64,000 nucleotides of DNA, from assembly GCA_016758965.1 (NCBI GenBank), contig JAEPRB010000006.1, positions 186,001 through 250,000 on the forward strand. The letters are read 5' to 3'. Below the pieces are notes generated by a model. The model did not search any database. It saw only the letters and a program-made list of their open reading frames with translations, and was not told the origin of the DNA. The position numbers and the translations under genes are program-made. This DNA is from Circinella minor. Lineage: Eukaryota; Mucoromycota; Mucoromycetes; Mucorales; Lichtheimiaceae. This document shows, one piece after another, positions 60,755 through 64,000 of the stretch. How positions within the stretch are numbered: position 1 is the first letter of the stretch; each line of letters starts with the position of its first letter.

Positions 60755-62524
60755 GGTTCGTTGCATCAAAAAAAAAAGAGATCAATGTGCGTTCAAAAGG
60801 GCCTTTGAACCGGAGCAAGAAAACATACTGTGTGACTTGACAACATTTGAACAATGAGAGATTTTTTTTGCTCCTAGTACTACTTACTAGCAGCTCAAGT
60901 TTTAGTGGTAATAGTAGTGCTTACTGGGAACCATTCGATTTGTGATTATGATAATAACTGTAACTTTCTTTTGTTACTATTTTATTCATGCATCAATCGA
61001 CAGTAGCAGCAATTAATATTAGTAGCCGCTAAGCCATAAAAAGTTGCTATCTTTTTGTAGGGAGTTTGACGTACTTTTTAAGTTTTTTTTTTCCGCTTCG
61101 ATATGCAATATTTGCATATGAGCCTTACAAAGTTTTTCTTGATGACTTATTAAATGGATCTGATAAATTAAGAAGTTTTCTAAGTAAGCTTCCGATTTTG
61201 AATACACAGAAATAGGTCAAGATTTTTTTATAATCCCCACGCTTATTATTTGTTTGGAGAGCTACTTGAAAAAAGTTTTTCTTACTGATAGAAGTGGAAG
61301 TGAAATACATTGAAAGATTGAGGCAGCGCCGAACCAAACAGAACAGTTTACTGTATCTTATTCGTTCAGAAAACTCGTCGTAACCACCGTTCGAGGTACC
61401 TTCATCATCTAGTGCGCTCCTTCAGTGATGAAGTTCTCTGCTTCACTTTATGTCAGCAATTGTTGAGTTCTAGCTCGATGGCGAAGATGTACATAAGCAG
61501 GAACGTATGATAATAAGCTGATTTTATGTTTCGTATAGCGGCCATACGCATTTCTATTATCACTTGACAAAACTCAATATCATCCAGCCAGCTAGCCCAA
61601 TTTTGATCCGATCTCTTCCAGTAGTTCATCTTTAAAACCATACGCTTAATCGTCTCTGAAAGCATAACTAAACTTCGAACGCTATATATGTATGACTTCT
61701 AGTTTCAATCTCGTACTATAATAGCACAAAAACAATACGACGCATTACGTGGTATAAAAGGAGATCCGTCAAAAGTGACAAAATTAAGACAAGCAGTTAT
61801 CTCAGCGATCAAAAAATATAATGGTTTCCATGGAAACGTGATTTAATGACAACTACGCGTGTTGTACATTTGAGAAAAAAAATAGAATAATTGATCAAAT
61901 GAAATGATGAATAGATGGTTTGATGGGTCAACTATGAGAAGTAATAAAAAAATATATTATAATGTTGAAAAAATAAAGGTTTTTCTCGTAATACAACGGA
62001 ACATTCATCCGAGAAAACGAGTGTGGGGAAATAAAATGAACAACGAAGGTAAAAAGCTTATGACCTGGGATGTAAAGGTTATGGATATTATCCGGATTGA
62101 ATTCCCACGAATTTCGATAAATACTCGAGTGGGAATTCAAAGAAACCAAAAAAATTGAGAGATCGGTTAAATAGAAAAGAAAATTATTTTGATCTTTGTA
62201 GTGGTAGAAATATTTAACTCCCACTGACTAATTATTCACCTTTAATTTATTTTACCCCACATCTCAGATAAAAGAGGCCAAGCATTAAAATATTTGTCCA
62301 TACATTTTAATGTGATTAACGACAGGGAAGGCGGAAGCTCTTTTTTAGTTACACTAGTATATAGTATGATTTCACTTTCCCTTTAAGAAAACACCGTCCA
62401 CAAAAAACAGCTATTTTACTTAAATAGAAAGAAGTGCTCATAATAAATGCAATTAAAAGCTCTTCTTTCTACTCTTTTGTATTTTTATTTTATTTTTATT
62501 TTCTCTTTTAGTTGAAACTATAAT
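60755..62524. other. Divergent intergenic region with decayed traces
   Basis: 1.77 kb between the QTRT2 (-) and acyl-CoA synthetase (+) starts. The part 61330-61700 is somewhat richer in G+C; its minus strand has a 70-codon frame (KMNYWKRSDQNWASWLDDIE) that looks partly protein-like and may be a transposon or gene remnant. A hairpin at 62097-62140 is listed separately. Pyrimidine-rich sequence at 62461-62515 leads into the next ATG. Confidence 0.4.
62097..62140. repeat. Perfect 12-bp inverted repeat (hairpin)
   Basis: TTGAATTCCCAC at 62097-62108 and GTGGGAATTCAA at 62129-62140 are exact reverse complements around a 20-nt loop, itself partly symmetric (cga...tcg). It lies in the upstream region of the acyl-CoA synthetase gene, about 390 bp before the ATG. 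Role unknown: an operator-like palindrome or a remnant of element ends. Confidence 0.85.
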
Positions 62525-64000
62525 ATGGTTGTATTCACATCCCATTTTAAGCCTGTCGAAGAGCCCCAAATGGGTACTATGGAATTTTTATTCAAGAACC
62601 ATTTTGATATTCCTGACAAGCGACCTTTGTTCATTGATTTTCTTACTGGCGAAAAGCTTACTTATGGTGACTTTAAGGATCAAATTTTACAATTTGCAGC
62701 CGGTTTACAAGACAAGCATAGTTTTACAAAGGGTGATGTTATGTTGATCTATGCTCCCAACGACGTACGTTAATCATTCTCAACTACATTAGTAGTCTGT
62801 GTAAAGTCAAAAACTATGTACTCTCAGTTACGTAAAAACAAAAAAGGCATGGAAAAAACTAAATTTTCCCATTGTATCAATATATGTTATTATAGTACAA
62901 GTACACAGTTCCATTAATGGGTGCTGTTGCAGCTGGCGGTGCCACATCTCCTGCCAACCCCAACTATACAGTACACGAACTTGTCCACCAATTAAAATTG
63001 ACTCAAGCTAAAGTGATGATTGCACACGTTGACAACATTGACAATGCTCTTGAAGCTGCCAAAGAAGTTGGCCTTCCCAAGAAAAACATCTATGTATTTG
63101 GTTACAAAGCCCTTCAAGGCTGTCTTCCATTCTTGGCTTTGATGGGTTCACGTCGCGCCGAATTAGTTCATCTCACTCCTGAAGAGTCCAAAGAATTACC
63201 CGCTTATTTGTGTTTCTCATCAGGCACTACTGGTCCTAGTAAAGGTGTTATTACTACTCACGCCAACATGAATGTTAACCTTTTGCAATATTGTGCTTCC
63301 GACGGTCCATTTATTGATGGTAAAAATGATTGTACTTTTGCTACTTTACCATTCTTCCACGTTTTCGCTTTGACCAATATTCTTCATCTTGCCTTTTACA
63401 TTGGTACACCTGTCTATGTTTTGAAACGTTTCCATCTTGAAACTGTATGTAAATTGATTGAATCAAAGAAGATCTCGTTTGGTTATATGGTTCCTCCTAT
63501 ATTACTACAAATTGTCAAAGAACCTGTCGCTCAAAAATATGATTTGTCTTCTGTCAAATGGATTCAATGTGCTGCCGCTCCTCTCGCCCCTGAATTACTT
63601 ACTGCCCTTAAGGCTCGTTTACCTACTTGTGCTGTGAAACAAGCTTATGGGTTAACTGAGACTTCACCAGTTGCGACATCCGAAATTCCTAATGATACTC
63701 GACCAGGTAAGGAAAATATGTAGAAAAAAAATTCAGAGTTTCCACTTATCTTTTAGTTTTAGGAAATATGACGTAACTAATCTTTTTTTTTCTTTTTCTT
63801 TTTCATTATTTAATAGGATCCGTTGGTTACTTACTGCCAAACATGACAGCTAAGCTTGTTAACGAAGATGGAAAGGGTAAGATATCAAATATGATTTAAA
63901 AGGGAAAGGAATGTTGAAAGAGAGATAAAAAAAAAAAGCGGCACGGAAAGAATCATTTGAGGATAAGGTTTGCTTATACGTTCTTAATAGAGGTTGGATA
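62525..64000 (+). CDS. 4-coumarate-CoA ligase-like acyl-CoA synthetase (5' part, runs off window)
   Basis: Exons 62525-62764, 62896-63706, 63817-63876 and a fourth beginning at 63991. The first 373 or so residues are present; the C-terminal domain is outside. It belongs to the ANL adenylate-forming superfamily, activating a carboxylic acid to acyl-AMP and then acyl-CoA. The AMP-binding signature SSGTTGPSKG is at 188-197; the FFHVFALT helix and YGLTETSP (331-338) are clear. The fourth exon joins GK to EVGY, matching the usual G(x)GE(I/L) region. Closest class by eye is fungal 4CL-like/peroxisomal long-chain ligases; the substrate cannot be told, and a C-terminal peroxisomal signal would lie beyond the window. 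Confidence 0.92.

Overview
This window looks like nuclear DNA of a filamentous fungus, most probably a mucoralean (Mucoromycota). Base composition is roughly three quarters A+T outside exons. Genes carry many short GT-AG introns (about 50-200 bp), and long A/T homopolymers sit in and beside introns. Gene content fits that group: two chitin deacetylases, a neutral trehalase with PKA and Ca-binding features, a TMEM135-like protein, MSH4 and a type II dihydroorotase. All exon models were built by hand from splice sites and reading-frame continuity; no similarity search was run.

Layout. 1-7.2 kb: a Ser-rich small protein, a coiled-coil protein (-), a zinc metallopeptidase with a C-terminal jacalin-like domain (+), and an unrecognised 219-residue protein (+). 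7.4-13.3 kb (-): a GPI-type chitin deacetylase-like protein carrying a bacterial-looking metal-binding motif, then neutral trehalase. 15.2-28 kb: MTR4 exosome helicase (+), MSH4 meiotic MutS homologue (-), and a coiled-coil/WD40 protein (-). 28.8-42.6 kb: a four-helix membrane protein (+), a second WD40 protein (-), an RNase H-fold-like protein (+), a TMEM135-like protein (+), a small F-box protein (-), and mitochondrial ribosomal protein bL35m (-). 42.6-53.6 kb: an 11 kb gene-poor zone with decayed coding fragments and three short TA-flanked inverted-repeat elements of pogo/Fot1 style. 53.7-64 kb: a classical secreted chitin deacetylase (-), dihydroorotase (+), queuine tRNA-ribosyltransferase accessory subunit 2 (-), and the 5' part of a 4-coumarate-CoA-ligase-like acyl-CoA synthetase (+) that runs off the end.

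The genes are mostly independent housekeeping functions. The two chitin deacetylases share a cell-wall role (chitin to chitosan). Trehalase mobilises a storage sugar, MTR4 serves nuclear RNA decay, MSH4 meiotic crossing-over, URA4 pyrimidine synthesis, and QTRT2 queuosine modification of tRNA. The observations most worth following are a dense cluster of the palindrome TACGTA in the 31.7-34.6 kb intergenic region, the family of pogo-like miniature elements, the deacetylase with a MopE-like metal-binding motif, twin 40+ nt homopolymer pairs at two introns, and a stem-closed 94-nt block followed by T17 that could be a Pol III transcript. I did not find a clearly new multi-gene system.
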